Shown one piece after another: positions 16,354 through 24,112 of a DNA stretch of 52,842 nt. Position 1 is the first letter of the stretch. Every line of letters begins with the position of its first letter. This stretch comes from Dehalococcoidia bacterium (lineage in GTDB: Bacteria; Chloroflexota; Dehalococcoidia; SZUA-161). The notes under the pieces are model-generated. The model had not been told where the DNA came from and ran no database searches. It saw only the letters and a list, made by a program, of their open reading frames with translations. The position numbers and the translations under genes are program-made. The DNA lies in NCBI GenBank assembly GCA_030619685.1, contig JAUXAX010000011.1:1-52842 (forward strand), given 5' to 3'.

Positions 16354-16615
16354 TTAGGACAAGAGCTCCAGCCTCTCGACTATTTCTGTGGCAGCCACCA
16401 CACTGGGTGAGTCGTCCTCAATATCGAATATTGGCCTCCCCATCAAATCATATCTAGCTATGTTCTCATCTTCAGGGCTACAGGCAAGGGTCTCTAAGCC
16501 TATTTCTTGGGCAGATCTTCTCACCTGCTCCTCATCTCCCCCTTCACGCTGTTGATGACCAACCCCATTCTTTTGCATCTCACTACGCTACGAGTTTGCG
16601 CAATTCTCTATAATG
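16354..16615 (-). pseudogene. Remnant of a CooC/MinD-type maturation ATPase (C-terminal end, frameshifted)
   Basis: The translated tail SAQEIGLETLACSPEDENIA, then YDLMGRPIFDIEDDSPSVVA, resembles the C-terminal end of CooC-type ATPases, which help insert nickel into carbon monoxide dehydrogenase. The preceding residues RMGLVINSVKG, also typical of the family, are in another frame. The two frames would join if a run of five G residues near 16544-16548 had six, so one base is missing there. Stops further upstream and the absence of the P-loop half show a decayed fragment rather than a gene. A sequencing error at the homopolymer cannot be excluded, but it would not restore the missing N-terminus. 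Confidence 0.6.
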
Positions 16616-16707
16616 GTATCTGCAACCTGAAAGCCTCTAGCTGAAAGATTTGACGTTGAAGATTCCTGCATAGATATTCATTCCTTTCTATGGGACTATT
16701 TTACAAT

Positions 16708-18027
16708 CTACTGGATTTTGTAGAATGCGTCGTCGAACTCTGGCTGATCTTCATACCTCCTGATGAAAGTCTCCGGGCTTCTTTCCATCCACTCGATGAA
16801 ATTATCAGGCAATTCAATTCCAAGTTCTGCATATGCTTCAAGAAGGTCCTTTTTGCTGGGCGGGCAACCCTTTATTCTCGCACAATGATTTATTAACGGG
16901 TTGTGACCATTCTTCTTCACCTGACATTGACCAACAAGCAGTGTATGCTTGTGCCCTCCCGAAGGTTCATGGATTTTGCCGTGCAGTATTTCGATATCGT
17001 CGAACGGTTTGTCTCTATTCTTCGCCATCAAGATACCCCAAATTACATGGTAGATAAGTCCTGAGCAGTACGTGCACATAGTGTTATCCGCCTGCGGGTA
17101 CGTCAGGCCCCTTATTCCTGCCCGTTCAAAGAATAGCGGCAGGTCGCCCGATTCATTCTGTTCAAATTCCCACTTATGAGGTTTCAAGGCCGTTTTTATG
17201 TCGACTTCCCCTCTGATATTTACATCACTTAGATCAGTCGCTCGACCATTGTTCTTAGCTGCCAGAACTATATAAGGGATAGTCTGGGGGGCAAAACCCA
17301 AGATTGTTGCCCCTACCTTATCAGCAGAGATAAGGTCTTTTGAAACAATGATGATGTTTGATCGGTGCGCTCTACCGGTATAGAGGGGCCCTCTTTCCAG
17401 GGTATAGATACCATCTATGATGGTAAGGGATGGCGAAAGCATGCCCGGTAATTTGGCGAGATGATAGTTCAGATCGATACTCTGGTCTGCATTGTGGCAT
17501 CTCTTTCTGGAGGCGATATTGAGCACACCTTTCAGATTCTTGATCCCAAGAGACACCACGGCTTGAGTATGCGTTTTCAGCACCGGCATATTAATGACGT
17601 AGTCAGCATCAAGGAGATCTCTATTAACTGATAACGTCACGTCACCTGCGGTGACCTTGGCAAAAGAGCCTCTCAGTACGTCGATTATCTTTACGCCATA
17701 GCGTTCTGCAAGGACATCAAGTCCCATGCCTTTGGCCACAAGTTGAAGCACGGATTCGGATTTCCTCTCGGCTTCAACGATACCCTCCAGTATGGTAATA
17801 TCTCTCACTTCATGTTCTTTCAAGAGGATCACCATATCTTCAATCATTCGTGCCGTTGTCAAGACGCCATACTTGGGGAAACTCACCCCTTCATGCCACA
17901 GACAGAAGTTGGGCTTAATGAACACCTTTGAATCGCGGGAGACGTCTCCGAGGCCTCCCGCCAAGTCCACCGCTTTTCTCAATGATTCAAAGGGCTTTTC
18001 ATATCTCACAACCGCAACATCATGCAT
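16708..18027 (-). CDS. DUF362 domain protein
   Basis: 439 residues from the ATG at 18027, preceded by AAGGAGGGG (eight further open codons lie upstream). The family core is VFIKPNFCLWHEGVSFPKYG, VRDITILEG, ADYVINMPVLKTHTQAVVSL with GIKNLKGVLN, and LTIIDGIYTLERGPLYTGRA. This matches DUF362, a conserved protein of unknown chemistry often annotated near iron-sulfur or corrinoid proteins. The C-terminal part has clustered cysteines (NTMCTYCSG, CQVKKNGHNPLINHCARIKG CPPS region) that could bind metal. No ferredoxin domain of the usual 4Fe-4S spacing is seen. The neighbouring mutase operon is divergent, so any functional link is only positional. Confidence 0.8.
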   Translation of the reverse strand: MHDVAVVRYEKPFESLRKAVDLAGGLGDVSRDSKVFIKPNFCLWHEGVSFPKYGVLTTARMIEDMVILLKEHEVRDITILEGIVEAERKSESVLQLVAKGMGLDVLAERYGVKIIDVLRGSFAKVTAGDVTLSVNRDLLDADYVINMPVLKTHTQAVVSLGIKNLKGVLNIASRKRCHNADQSIDLNYHLAKLPGMLSPSLTIIDGIYTLERGPLYTGRAHRSNIIIVSKDLISADKVGATILGFAPQTIPYIVLAAKNNGRATDLSDVNIRGEVDIKTALKPHKWEFEQNESGDLPLFFERAGIRGLTYPQADNTMCTYCSGLIYHVIWGILMAKNRDKPFDDIEILHGKIHEPSGGHKHTLLVGQCQVKKNGHNPLINHCARIKGCPPSKKDLLEAYAELGIELPDNFIEWMERSPETFIRRYEDQPEFDDAFYKIQ

Positions 18028-18170
18028 CACGCGTCCCCTCCTTCTTTCCACTTGAGAATAATGCAGCGCCTTCCGATACCAACGGCTATAGCTATGTTAA
18101 GAGGCCTGCTTGTTTGCTGTCAAGGCCTTCCGACAATCCGAAACCAGGGCCTGCCAGATTCGGAGCCGTG

Positions 18171-18200
18171 TTGTCACAGTTCTCCCCGTTGTGGTAAAAT
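18171..18200 (+). promoter_or_regulatory. Promoter of the first mutase operon
   Basis: TTGTCA (18171-18176), an 18-base spacer and TAAAAT (18195-18200). The first gene starts about 40 bases later, after AAGGATGGG. Confidence 0.55.
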
Positions 18201-18242
18201 CGGTCTTGCTGAAGGGGGCCAGCCGAAAGCGAAGGATGGGGT

Positions 18243-18650
18243 ATGGGCAAACAGATGATACGCGTATTGCTCGGCAAGATCGGCCTCGACGGCCATGACA
18301 GAGGGATAAGGATGATCGCCACGTGGCTGTCCAAAGCTGGCATGGAGGTTATCTACTTGGGCACTCACCAGACAGCAGAGCGCATGGCCCGTGCAGCCAC
18401 CGAGGAGGATGCGGATGTCATCGGGCTGAGCTTCCAGGGAGCGGATCATATTCCCCTGGTCAGGATGATGGCCGATCAGATAAGGGCGCACGGCCTGGAG
18501 GACAGGCTGCTAGTCGTCGGCGGAAATATCCCCCGCCGCGACATCAGCGTGCTCAAGCAGATGGGGGTTGACGAGGTGTTCCCCAGCGCCACCCCCATGA
18601 GTGTATCGATGGACTATATCAAGGAGAATGCCCGCAAGAGGAGGAAATGA
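18243..18650 (+). CDS. Cobalamin-binding subunit of an acyl-CoA mutase
   Basis: A 135-residue stand-alone B12-binding domain. The lower-ligand histidine motif DxHxxG is intact in KIGLDGHDRGIRMI. DADVIGLSFQGADH and LLVVGGNIPRRD are the other cofactor-contact loops. The usual QTPEQ segment reads HQTAERMARAATEEDA here. It forms the small subunit of a two-part adenosylcobalamin mutase with the next gene, which starts five bases after its stop. This arrangement is common in archaea and Chloroflexota, where the B12 domain is not fused to the catalytic barrel. Which acyl-CoA is rearranged depends on the large subunit. Confidence 0.9.
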   Translation: MGKQMIRVLLGKIGLDGHDRGIRMIATWLSKAGMEVIYLGTHQTAERMARAATEEDADVIGLSFQGADHIPLVRMMADQIRAHGLEDRLLVVGGNIPRRDISVLKQMGVDEVFPSATPMSVSMDYIKENARKRRK

Positions 18651-18654
18651 GGCG

Positions 18655-20385
18655 GTGACACAAGTGAATGGGACGGCAGGAAGCGGTTACTTCGAGAAAT
18701 CAGAGAGGCAGGAGACCTGGTCGGGTATCCCCGTAAAGCCGGCGTACACTCCCAAGGATGTCGGGGACATCAAGTATGGGGGGATTGGCGACCCTGGCCA
18801 CTATCCCTTCACCAGAGGCATCTATGAGGACATGTACCGAGGGCGACTATGGAGCCGACGCCAGATCACTGGCTGCTCCACCCCGAGGCTCACCAACGAG
18901 CGGCTGAAGTACCTTGTCAGCCAGGGGGAGAATGCCATCAATGTCATCTGCGACCAGCCCACCCAGATCCAAATTGACTCCGACCATCCTTGGGCTGAGG
19001 GCAGCGTTGGCCGCGCGGGCGTCCCCGTCAATACCATGCAGGATGTGTGGACTATCATGGACGGGATACGCCTGGATGAGATAAGCACCATGCTCACTGC
19101 ACATTCGCCCCTTACCCTCCCCTCCTACCTGCTATTGGCTGACCACCAAGGGGTCCCTTACTCAGAGCTCAGGGTGAGCGGGGTGATCACCCCGCCGACG
19201 GTCTCGGCGCCGGTGTGCCTGTACGGCGGCCGCGAACGAGCCGACCAACAGGGAATCCCCTGGACTGCAGTCGGCGAGCAGCAAGGCGGTAGCGGTATTC
19301 TGTCGTCGGTGCAGCAGAAGAGAATGAAGGAGTTCGCAGACAAGCTGGAGTTTATCATTAAGAACTGTGACAAAATGTACCCGGCTAACTTCAACGGATA
19401 CATTATCAGAGAAACCGGAGTTGGAGCTGTAGAGGAGGTGGCGTGGGAATTCGCCAGAGCGTTCGAGGCCTTCGATATGCTCACCAAGCGGGGGATGGAC
19501 ATCGACGACATAGCTCCTAAGGTGAGCTTCACCTTTAGCGCCATGATCGATCTTTTTGAGGAGATAGTCAAATTCCGAGCGGCCAGAAGGGTGTGGGCGC
19601 GTAACCTCAAAGAGAGATTTGGCGCTGCCGACCCGCGGTCGTTGGGGCTCAAGTTCCATGTCAACACCGCAGGAGTGATGATGGAGCGGCAGCAGCCGGT
19701 GATCAACATCGTGCGTGCCGCATACGGCGCGCTGGCAGCGGTGCTTGGAGGAACCCAGTCACTTCAAGTGGCCGGCTACGACGAGGCAATCGCTATTCCC
19801 ACCGAGGAGGCAGCGACTATTGCCCTGAGGACACAGCAGATACTGGCCTACGAGACGGGAGTTGCAACCGTGGCCGATCCCCTGGGCGGCTCCTATTATG
19901 TGGAGAGCCTCACCGAGAAGATGGACGAGGAGATGCAGAAGACCATCGATACCATCGAGGAGATGGGCGGCATGTCGGCAGCGGTGGTCAGTGGCTACAT
20001 AGACAGTGAGATGGAGAGGGCCTGGCTCAAGTACCAGCAGGAGGTCGAGGACAAGAGACGGATCGTTGTTGGCGTCAATGAATTCACCATCCCTGAGGAA
20101 GAAGAGGCTGACGTGGAAGCCTACCACCACCAGGTGGACTTCGACCTGGTGAATCGCTACATCGAGGATCTCAAGGAGCTCAAGCGCACCCGCTCTCAGA
20201 CCAAGGCCAGGAAGGCCCTGGAAGACCTGCGCCGTGCCGTTGAGACCGGTGACCCCGAGATCCTCCGTTTCGAGATGGAGTGCTGCAAGGCCAACTGCAC
20301 CACCGGCGAGGTTGCCGGTGTGAAAAGGTTGGGCGTGGGCCTACCATATGACCCAATGGAGGCGCTGGAGTACCCCTTCGATTAG
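18655..20385 (+). CDS. Large (substrate) subunit of a B12-dependent acyl-CoA mutase, not a canonical methylmalonyl-CoA mutase
   Basis: 577 residues from GTG 18655 (GAGG just upstream; the frame is open further left but overlaps the small subunit). The TIM-barrel family is clear from SGIPVKPAYTPKDV, ILAYETGVATVADPLGGSYY and GGTQSLQVAGYDEAIAIPTE. Aligned by eye with methylmalonyl-CoA mutase, three key positions differ. The Tyr of RQYAGFST is Ile (RRQITGCST), the substrate-carboxylate Arg207 region is GVITPPTVSAPVCLYGG with no Arg, and the His244 of GYHxxE is Ile (NGYIIRETG). Ile at the Tyr position also occurs in 2-hydroxyisobutyryl-CoA mutase. The natural substrate is therefore probably not methylmalonyl/succinyl-CoA, but it cannot be named. 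Confidence 0.85.
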   Translation: MTQVNGTAGSGYFEKSERQETWSGIPVKPAYTPKDVGDIKYGGIGDPGHYPFTRGIYEDMYRGRLWSRRQITGCSTPRLTNERLKYLVSQGENAINVICDQPTQIQIDSDHPWAEGSVGRAGVPVNTMQDVWTIMDGIRLDEISTMLTAHSPLTLPSYLLLADHQGVPYSELRVSGVITPPTVSAPVCLYGGRERADQQGIPWTAVGEQQGGSGILSSVQQKRMKEFADKLEFIIKNCDKMYPANFNGYIIRETGVGAVEEVAWEFARAFEAFDMLTKRGMDIDDIAPKVSFTFSAMIDLFEEIVKFRAARRVWARNLKERFGAADPRSLGLKFHVNTAGVMMERQQPVINIVRAAYGALAAVLGGTQSLQVAGYDEAIAIPTEEAATIALRTQQILAYETGVATVADPLGGSYYVESLTEKMDEEMQKTIDTIEEMGGMSAAVVSGYIDSEMERAWLKYQQEVEDKRRIVVGVNEFTIPEEEEADVEAYHHQVDFDLVNRYIEDLKELKRTRSQTKARKALEDLRRAVETGDPEILRFEMECCKANCTTGEVAGVKRLGVGLPYDPMEALEYPFD

Positions 20386-20773
20386 CGCAAAATCCGCGCT
20401 CCGGCATCGCGCGCAATAAGGCGGCCACCAAGAGCGTTGCCCGCCCACTCCGCACGCACTACATCCTCAGCCAGCACGAGGGCCAGGGCATCAAGGACGC
20501 CATCACCAACGTCCTCACCGACCTCGCCGTCCCCCTGGGTGTCAACCTCGGCTCCAAAGCCATAGACTGATACTGGCAATCCTCCACACCAGCGCGCAGT
20601 CTAGTAACTTTCGTTTTGAACTCTGCTCGTTTACCTCTCCAACCTCACTATCCCATCCATGCAGAGTTATACCACTCCCCTTTCAATTAAGTTGACAGCA
20701 GACGAACATCGTGCTAATCTACCCCGGTGTGAAAGGTAGATTGCGCCTTTTCCTACGTACAGGACCCGTAGTA
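20386..20773. other. Intergenic stretch with a possible gene remnant
   Basis: 388 bases without a supported gene. The GC-rich first half has a plus-strand frame ending at 20570 that reads RPLRTHYILSQHEGQGIKDA and then ITNVLTDLAVPLGVNLGSKA. It looks protein-like but has no own start and no family I know. The minus strand is open over the same part. The second half becomes AT-rich and leads into the next gene. No promoter with good boxes is seen. Confidence 0.35.
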
Positions 20774-21766
20774 ATGAATCTAGCCTATATACCTCTTATC
20801 GTTACATGGCTCATTATCCTTTTCTTCGTACTTAATCATTGGATATCTTACGATGAAACTCCTTCCACTGTACTTATAGTCTTCCTCGCTGCGCTCTCGC
20901 TTGTTCCTCTTGCACAGAGGCTGAAAATAGGAAATCTAATTGACTTTTCTAGGAAGTTAAATGGTTTATCCAATGAGCTTAATACTACCAAGCAAGATAT
21001 TGGGCACCTTAGTAGTCAGGTTTCTACCCTCTCAACTCAAATTCAAAACATCACCTCCCAGACTCAACAGCAGATATTCGCTAATTTACCACCTGATCCT
21101 GAAACAGTTAGAGTTTTCGCTGAAACTCTCTTACAACAAAAGAGCCGTAAACCCGATCCAGATAACCTACAAGAAACCCTTACCCATGATTTAATGGGCG
21201 TAATCCATATCAACGTTCCAACGCTTCCATCTCAAGTTCAGACTTTTGATCCGGAGATAGAAGATAAGCTTAGAAAAGGCGTTCGAGACGCTGTCCGCAA
21301 TAAGCTTCAAAATGTACATTTTCTCTCCTCTGCCGATGAGATCCTCTCTGCTGCCGCCGTTGCTTTGCGGGCCTACTATGCCTATTCTTATTCTCTTGTT
21401 GAAGGTAAGTCATCTATCGATGCTAAGGTGTTACCAAAGCCTCTTGCTCCTCTGATTGATTCGATGAGAGAACTTTGCAGTAGAGAGAATATCCCAAATC
21501 TTATAATTTGCGATAAGATAGTCCCACATCTCGATGCTCTTGATCGCCTACTCCAGCTTCGTAATGCTGTCTCTCATGGTGGCGAAACACCACCAGATCC
21601 CGAATCCATTCGCCCCTTATTTGAAGAAGCCACTAGGGCTGTTGGATTTTTAGAGGGTGCCCTTGCCACTCTTTTGGACGTTCTTGGCCTAAATATATTG
21701 CAATTAAAAAAAGGCTCTATTATTCTCCCTACTCGTACATTATCCTCAGATGAAACATCTGATTAG
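20774..21766 (+). CDS. Membrane-anchored coiled-coil protein with a HEPN-like C-terminus
   Basis: About 330 residues from the ATG at 20774 (the frame opens at GTG 20711, so the start is uncertain). Two hydrophobic segments (LIVTWLIILFFVL and TVLIVFLAALSLVP) occupy residues ~5-50. A heptad-rich coiled coil follows (NELNTTKQDIGHLSSQVSTL). The C-terminal ~130 residues are helical and contain RLLQLRNAVSHGGE, an R-x4-H motif like the RNase site of HEPN domains and of uncharacterised membrane proteins with that fold. Codon and base use are clearly AT-richer than in both flanking mutase operons, which suggests recent transfer. The function is unknown; a defence-type or toxin-like role is one possibility, and the motif alone does not prove nuclease activity. 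Confidence 0.7.
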   Translation: MNLAYIPLIVTWLIILFFVLNHWISYDETPSTVLIVFLAALSLVPLAQRLKIGNLIDFSRKLNGLSNELNTTKQDIGHLSSQVSTLSTQIQNITSQTQQQIFANLPPDPETVRVFAETLLQQKSRKPDPDNLQETLTHDLMGVIHINVPTLPSQVQTFDPEIEDKLRKGVRDAVRNKLQNVHFLSSADEILSAAAVALRAYYAYSYSLVEGKSSIDAKVLPKPLAPLIDSMRELCSRENIPNLIICDKIVPHLDALDRLLQLRNAVSHGGETPPDPESIRPLFEEATRAVGFLEGALATLLDVLGLNILQLKKGSIILPTRTLSSDETSD

Positions 21767-21892
21767 GTCGCATCGTGCTGCGCTAGGGAGATCAGGGCTG
21801 CGCCGGTCCCTAGCTTGAACCATGCGCCTGGGGCACCCCCGCACCATGCGCGTCCGATTATCAGTTCAGTGAAGGTACGCGGCGCGCACCAC

Positions 21893-22291
21893 CTACTTGC
21901 GAGCGGCCGTGCCTACCAGCTCGATCAACTGGTTTAGGTCTGAGCCGGCGCCGAATACCTCCTTGACTCCTTGTTTCTTCAGCCAATTAATGTCCTCATC
22001 GGGTATCAGGCCTCCAACCAGCACCGTCACGTCTTCCATACCTTTTTCTTTCAGCGATTTCATCACCTCTGGTACGTGAGCATCATAGGCCCCCGTTGAA
22101 AAACTCATCCCTATCACATCCACGTCCTCCTCAATGGCTGACGCCACTATCTCCTCCGGCCGCATATACACAACATAGACCACCTCGAAGCCTGCATCCC
22201 TCAGATTCGCTACGACGGTCTTCACCCCCCGGTCGTGGCACTCCATCCAGTGCTTGACCAAGAGGACCCTGGCTTTGCCATTAGATTTCAA
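21893..22291 (-). CDS. Cobalamin-binding subunit of a second, divergent acyl-CoA mutase
   Basis: 132 residues from a TTG start with AGGAGG nine bases upstream. A B12-binding domain: RVLLVKHWMECHDRGVKTVV keeps the axial His but has Glu in place of the Asp of DxHxxG (ECHDRG). EEDVDVIGMSFSTGAYDAHV and VTVLVGGLIPDEDINWLKKQ are the other loops. It is the last gene of a three-gene minus-strand operon (CoA-transferase, mutase large subunit, this gene), 68 bases after the large subunit. The Asp-to-Glu change in the motif that tunes the cobalt ligand is unusual. Confidence 0.88.
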   Translation of the reverse strand: MKSNGKARVLLVKHWMECHDRGVKTVVANLRDAGFEVVYVVYMRPEEIVASAIEEDVDVIGMSFSTGAYDAHVPEVMKSLKEKGMEDVTVLVGGLIPDEDINWLKKQGVKEVFGAGSDLNQLIELVGTAARK

Positions 22292-22359
22292 TTCTCGGTA
22301 CCTCCTACCCTGAAGTTGAATTACCGGCAGGAATATCCAGCTTTTTTGTGGATGCTCTC

Positions 22360-24066
22360 CTAGTGTGGCAGTGATACGCTATACTGCGGTCCCCACTTGA
22401 AGACCTTCCTCAAGGTCTTTGATATCTCGCCCGCGGTTGCCTTGGCCTTGGCTGCTTCGATGCATGCCGGCATCACATGACCGCACTCGCCTTTGTCCAA
22501 TCGCTCCGCTGCTGCTACCAGCGCGTCAAGAGCTGCATCTGTCTTTGCCTGGTCGCGGCTGGCTTTGTATTCCTTGATGCGTTCTATGGCGATCTTGGCC
22601 ACGTCAGGATCGGCTCGGAAGGGTTTGATTTCCTCCTCTTCAGGCACGACGTATTTGTTCCAGCCTACGATCACCTCTTCCCCCCTATCAATAGCTCGCC
22701 GCCACTCGCTGGCATTCTTGCGCATAGTGCTCATCAACAAGCCACTCTTGTGTGCCTTCACGAAACCGCCCGCATCGTCAATTTCCTGCAAAACCTTTCT
22801 TGCTTCCTGCTCCATCCTGTGTGTAAGCCACTCCACGTAATAGGAACCTGCAAGCGGGTCACTCACCTTGGTTATGCCTGTCTCGTGGCGTATGACCTGC
22901 TGTATCCTCAGCGATAGAATTGCCGATTCTTCGGTGGGAATGCCAATTGGCTCGTCATATCCCGGGATTTCCATCGCCGTTGTACCTGAGAGGGCTGCAC
23001 CCAAAGCGTGATAGGCGCTGCGGATTAGGTTGACCAGCGGCTGCTGCTTGGTTAGCTCAAAACAGGAGGTATGTGTGTGTGTCCTCAACTGCATGGACGA
23101 TGCCCGCTTGCAGCCGTATCTCTCCCGAGCAGTGCTAGCCCATAGCTTTCTCCACGCTCTGAACATGCAAACATACTCGAAGAGGTCATTGCACTGGGCT
23201 ATCTGAAATCCTATCCCGGGCATGAACGAGTCCGGCTCCAAGCCTGCGGCGACGCATGAGTCGGCAATTGCCCTGGCCGTGGCTATACCGTAGCTCATCT
23301 GGTGGACAGCATCGGCGCCTGTCTCTGACATACCATGACCCTGGATATTCGTGTGGTTCCATCTGGGCATCTCTTTGCTGCAGAAATAGATGACTTCGGT
23401 GGCAAGTTTCAGTCCGCCCTCGCTTTCCCAGAGATGGTTGGGGGCATACCATGCTCCGAACTGCCAGTTCATGGTGTTGCCGCGAAGCTGATCTCGTGGT
23501 ACGCCCTGACTGTCGGCATAGGCAATAAAGTGGGCGAACATGGGGAGAGTATCACCATTTATGACCACAATGTTGGTCTTGGTGAGGTCTATGCCGTGGA
23601 GCATCCGTGCAAAATCCTCATCGGTGACGCAGCTCACTCCGTCTTTGCCTATATACCCTTGTGCATCGGGCTCGTCGGGATCGACTCCAAAGTGGGATGG
23701 CACATCCCACACCAGATTGTACGACCTGCCGCCGAAGTAACCCTCCATCCCAGCTTGAGCCAGTTTGTCCATTCGTTCTCGAGTATGCTCGGGCAGTCCA
23801 TATCCGTGTACCGGTTGATTTATCCATGGCTGGAATTGATAGTGCAGGGGGTAGTTGCTTCTCATGTAAGGATAGGAGCCGGGCACACCAATATCTTTTT
23901 CGAAGTCGAGGTCTTGTATGTCCAGCGGGGTATATACCGGCTTTATTGGTATCCCTGATGAGCCTGTAGTTGAGGAAAAGTCTTTCCCCTGATACCGCTC
24001 AGCGACAGCAGCCTCGTATTGCTCCATCAGTTTTCGGCATTGTTCCAACGTCTTCTCGTCAAACAT
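22360..24066 (-). CDS. Large subunit of a divergent B12-dependent acyl-CoA mutase
   Basis: 568 residues from the ATG at 24066 (GGAGGCGAGCAG just upstream; the longer frame overlaps the CoA-transferase). The mutase family is shown by SGIPIKPVYTPLDIQDLDFE, GTTAMEIPGYDEPIGIPTEE, RHETGITKVSDPLAGSYYVE and the C-terminal TAGEISKTLRKVF. The substrate region is far from known members: WINQPVHGYGLPEHTRERMD, VWDVPSHFGVDPDEPDAQGY, NTMNWQFGAWYAPNHLW and NIQGHGMSETGADAVHQMSY. By-eye alignment puts Gly where methylmalonyl-CoA mutase has His244, and no Arg at the Arg207 position. The enzyme should rearrange some acyl-CoA other than methylmalonyl-CoA. The CoA-transferase encoded upstream probably makes its substrate. 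Confidence 0.82.
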   Translation of the reverse strand: MFDEKTLEQCRKLMEQYEAAVAERYQGKDFSSTTGSSGIPIKPVYTPLDIQDLDFEKDIGVPGSYPYMRSNYPLHYQFQPWINQPVHGYGLPEHTRERMDKLAQAGMEGYFGGRSYNLVWDVPSHFGVDPDEPDAQGYIGKDGVSCVTDEDFARMLHGIDLTKTNIVVINGDTLPMFAHFIAYADSQGVPRDQLRGNTMNWQFGAWYAPNHLWESEGGLKLATEVIYFCSKEMPRWNHTNIQGHGMSETGADAVHQMSYGIATARAIADSCVAAGLEPDSFMPGIGFQIAQCNDLFEYVCMFRAWRKLWASTARERYGCKRASSMQLRTHTHTSCFELTKQQPLVNLIRSAYHALGAALSGTTAMEIPGYDEPIGIPTEESAILSLRIQQVIRHETGITKVSDPLAGSYYVEWLTHRMEQEARKVLQEIDDAGGFVKAHKSGLLMSTMRKNASEWRRAIDRGEEVIVGWNKYVVPEEEEIKPFRADPDVAKIAIERIKEYKASRDQAKTDAALDALVAAAERLDKGECGHVMPACIEAAKAKATAGEISKTLRKVFKWGPQYSVSLPH

Positions 24067-24112
24067 CTGCTCGCCTCCTTCGGGGATAAACCTATATTGA
24101 TTTGCCGCCCTT

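Noticed and set aside
18243..20385. Simple annotation as methylmalonyl-CoA mutase (mcmA/mcmB)
   Set aside because: The family match is real, but the residues that recognise the methylmalonyl carboxylate and the active-site His are replaced, so the specific name is not supported.
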